DNA of 64,000 nt from Gracilimonas sp040882225 (lineage in GTDB: Bacteria; Bacteroidota; Rhodothermia; Balneolales; Balneolaceae), in assembly GCA_040882225.1 (NCBI GenBank), contig JBBEBR010000014.1, forward strand, positions 124,001 to 188,000. The letters are read 5' to 3'. Numbering within the stretch: the first letter of the stretch is position 1; every line of letters begins with the position of its first letter. Below the pieces are notes generated by a model. It was given only the letters and a program-made list of their open reading frames with translations. It searched no databases and had not been told where the DNA came from. Made by a program: the position numbers and the translations under genes. Positions 62,701 through 64,000 of this stretch are shown here, in pieces.

Positions 62701-63339
62701 ATGAAAAAAATTGATACTTCCCGAATAAATAACTGGCCTGAGGGCGTGCTGCTTGCTGTTAGCGAGATTCATAATGATGTTTCTCCTGAAATTCTTTCAT
62801 CCAGAGAAATGGAAGAGTACGATTCTTTCGCAAATTCCCGCAGAAAAAATGAATATCTGATTGGGAGATATTTATTCCAGTTTTTGCTGAAGGATTGGAA
62901 TATCAACCCAAAAGAAGTTGAGCTGTTTAAAGAAGAGAAAGGAAAACCTTATGCATTGCATGGCGGAGAACTAATTAATGTGAGTTTTACGCATTCGCCT
63001 GATCTGGTGATGTGCGCTATTTCCCGCGAGCGAAAAATCGGAATTGATACGGAATCTTCAAAAAGATCAATTGATCAGCGCGTGGTGAAGCGAATTCTGA
63101 ACGAGAAGGAATGGGAGGTGATAGGACATGAAGATCCTCTCAAGTTATGGACCATTAAAGAAGCAGCTTTGAAATGTTCAGGTACAGGACTTCAAACAAG
63201 CCTGCGAAATTTATCTATCTATAAAAAGGAGAAAAACCGCTTTTCTATAAGATTTAATGATGATATTAATTTTGAAATTTGTAGTTTTAAACAATCAGGT
63301 CATCAGATAGCATTAGCTTATCAAAGCATTATTTCTTGA
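62701..63339 (+). CDS. 4'-phosphopantetheinyl transferase (Sfp type)
   Basis: A 212-residue enzyme. The magnesium motif IGIDTES and the WTIKEAALKCSG block are intact, as is the N-terminal RKNEYLIGRYL. It attaches phosphopantetheine from CoA to carrier proteins. The Sfp type, twice the size of AcpS, usually serves secondary metabolism or fatty-acid carrier proteins; no such cluster is in the window. It diverges from thrC and is followed by a terminator. Confidence 0.92.
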   Translation: MKKIDTSRINNWPEGVLLAVSEIHNDVSPEILSSREMEEYDSFANSRRKNEYLIGRYLFQFLLKDWNINPKEVELFKEEKGKPYALHGGELINVSFTHSPDLVMCAISRERKIGIDTESSKRSIDQRVVKRILNEKEWEVIGHEDPLKLWTIKEAALKCSGTGLQTSLRNLSIYKKEKNRFSIRFNDDINFEICSFKQSGHQIALAYQSIIS

Positions 63340-63350
63340 TCATCACAAAG

Positions 63351-63403
63351 GCTCGAAAATACCGCTCTCTCTCGGATGGAGAAGGTATCTTCGGGCTTTT
63401 TTT
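63351..63403 (+). terminator. Rho-independent terminator after the PPTase gene
   Basis: A 13-bp stem with G-U pairs (GCTCGAAAATACC / GGTATCTTCGGGC), a 20-nt loop and seven T. Confidence 0.7.
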
Positions 63404-63435
63404 ATATAAAAATCATCTACTACTAAATCAGCATT

Positions 63436-64000
63436 ATGGATATTCATTCGTTAAGCAGGAAAGAGATAAATTCTCAAATCAGCGCTGCAAAAAAACCGCA
63501 AAAATTTCCCGAAGAAGTACGCATGCTTTTTGTGCCGAACAAAATTGACGAGAGTAATTTTGGGGAATTATGCATCGCCTATAATACGGTGTACAAGCAA
63601 AAATTTGATTCGATTTTAGTCGTAGAGTCCTACACGGGAAGCCTGAAAAAGAAACTTGCGATGCCATCCAATAAGGTTTTCGAAACAAGGTTTGGCGAAG
63701 TAGAAGTGAATGATGTTCTGAGGAATGAATTTTGCGATGAGGAGGACGATTTTTTTATTGCGGATGAAGGGTTTAGCAAAGACATGAGCCTGTTTACCCA
63801 GCTTCCAATTCTTCAGGCTTGTTTCGAAAATTTTGATGTGCTTAGCCTCCAGATTGGAGATTATGATCCGGCAATTGTGCGAGAGCTTGCATTTACATTA
63901 GACGAGTTGCTTTTGAACCGGAACGCGCTGTTGGTTTTCTGTTGTGATGTTCCTGCGAATAATCCGGAAGAGCTGGAAAAACTTAGAAACCTGGTGGTTA
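63436..64000 (+). CDS. Memo-like (AmmeMemoRadiSam system protein B-related) protein, partial
   Basis: 188 codons, cut by the right edge. The visible part resembles the C-terminal half of Memo/AmmeMemoRadiSam B proteins in order: FGEVEVN, then SLFTQLPILQACF, VLSLQIGDYD and RNALLVFCCDVPANNPEE, where the family usually has HSLEVQLPFLQ and SSDLSHY. The N-terminal half lacks the usual PHAGY histidine, reading instead VRMLFVPNK and SILVVES. A divergent or inactive version is likely. It lies 96 nt after the PPTase gene. Confidence 0.5.
   Translation, partial: MDIHSLSRKEINSQISAAKKPQKFPEEVRMLFVPNKIDESNFGELCIAYNTVYKQKFDSILVVESYTGSLKKKLAMPSNKVFETRFGEVEVNDVLRNEFCDEEDDFFIADEGFSKDMSLFTQLPILQACFENFDVLSLQIGDYDPAIVRELAFTLDELLLNRNALLVFCCDVPANNPEELEKLRNLVV

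Noticed and set aside
63336..63548. Plus-strand 70-codon frame after the PPTase gene
   Set aside because: It spans the terminator hairpin and overlaps the better-supported Memo-like gene in another frame.

Overview
The window reads as a piece of a chromosome from a marine or halophilic member of the Bacteroidota/FCB superphylum. The best guess is Balneolota (Balneola/Gracilimonas-like) or Rhodothermota. The signs are a type IX secretion (T9SS) type-A C-terminal sorting domain with the NYPNPFNP signature, a DnaE with a fused N-terminal DEDDh exonuclease, many secreted or lipoprotein genes, a composition that looks AT-rich, weak Shine-Dalgarno sequences and TAnnTTTG-like promoter boxes. Placement below superphylum is inference. 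I found no rRNA, tRNA, CRISPR array, phage or intact insertion sequence.

Layout. 1-9299 (minus): five closely packed envelope/secretion genes: a transglutaminase-like protein, an LPP20/NTF2-like protein, a PEGA-repeat membrane protein, a lipoprotein with a cohesin-like tail, and a very long FG-GAP/TIG repeat protein that runs off the left edge. Two more LPP20-like secreted proteins diverge at 9445-10751. 10748-14487 (minus): OxyR, the ligase-associated MBL exonuclease and an ATP-dependent DNA ligase. 14576-19956: acylphosphatase, a 228-bp MITE/REP-like element, replicative DNA polymerase and thioredoxin. 20157-25659: a complete RND efflux operon (adaptor, pump, outer membrane channel) with a perfect 16-bp palindrome upstream. 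25921-28785: the eroded remains of a stressosome operon (rsbR-, rsbT- and rsbX-like relics in successive frames), ending in an intact histidine kinase with an RsbU_N-type sensor, and facing an RsbW-like kinase encoded with glutamate dehydrogenase. 30210-50998: housekeeping and accessory genes, including a PiT-like permease, mnmA, methylglyoxal synthase, a class III nucleotide cyclase, ndk, a NamZ-like muramidase, rlmB, pyrG, a TPR histidine kinase, an amidohydrolase and a radical SAM protein. 51308-56764: ankyrin protein, T9SS cargo, an RsmI-like methyltransferase operon with a predicted inactive beta-lactamase-fold protein, and a DUF819 transporter. 56993-62516: the aspartate-family cluster lysC-dapB-dapA-dapD facing a threonine synthase fused to a LeuA-type regulatory domain. 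62701-end: phosphopantetheinyl transferase and a partial Memo-like gene.

How the genes work together. lysC, dapB, dapA, dapD and thrC cover the two main outputs of aspartate semialdehyde: lysine/diaminopimelate and threonine. The OxyR-exonuclease-ligase block suggests oxidative-stress-linked DNA end processing. The left-hand operon looks like a cell-surface assembly or display locus.

Most noteworthy: the fossil stressosome operon with preserved ATGA gene junctions; the threonine synthase-LeuA regulatory fusion; the multi-LPP20/PEGA/FG-GAP surface locus with near-identical 156-bp repeats; the MITE-like element; and the beta-lactamase-fold protein lacking SxxK.
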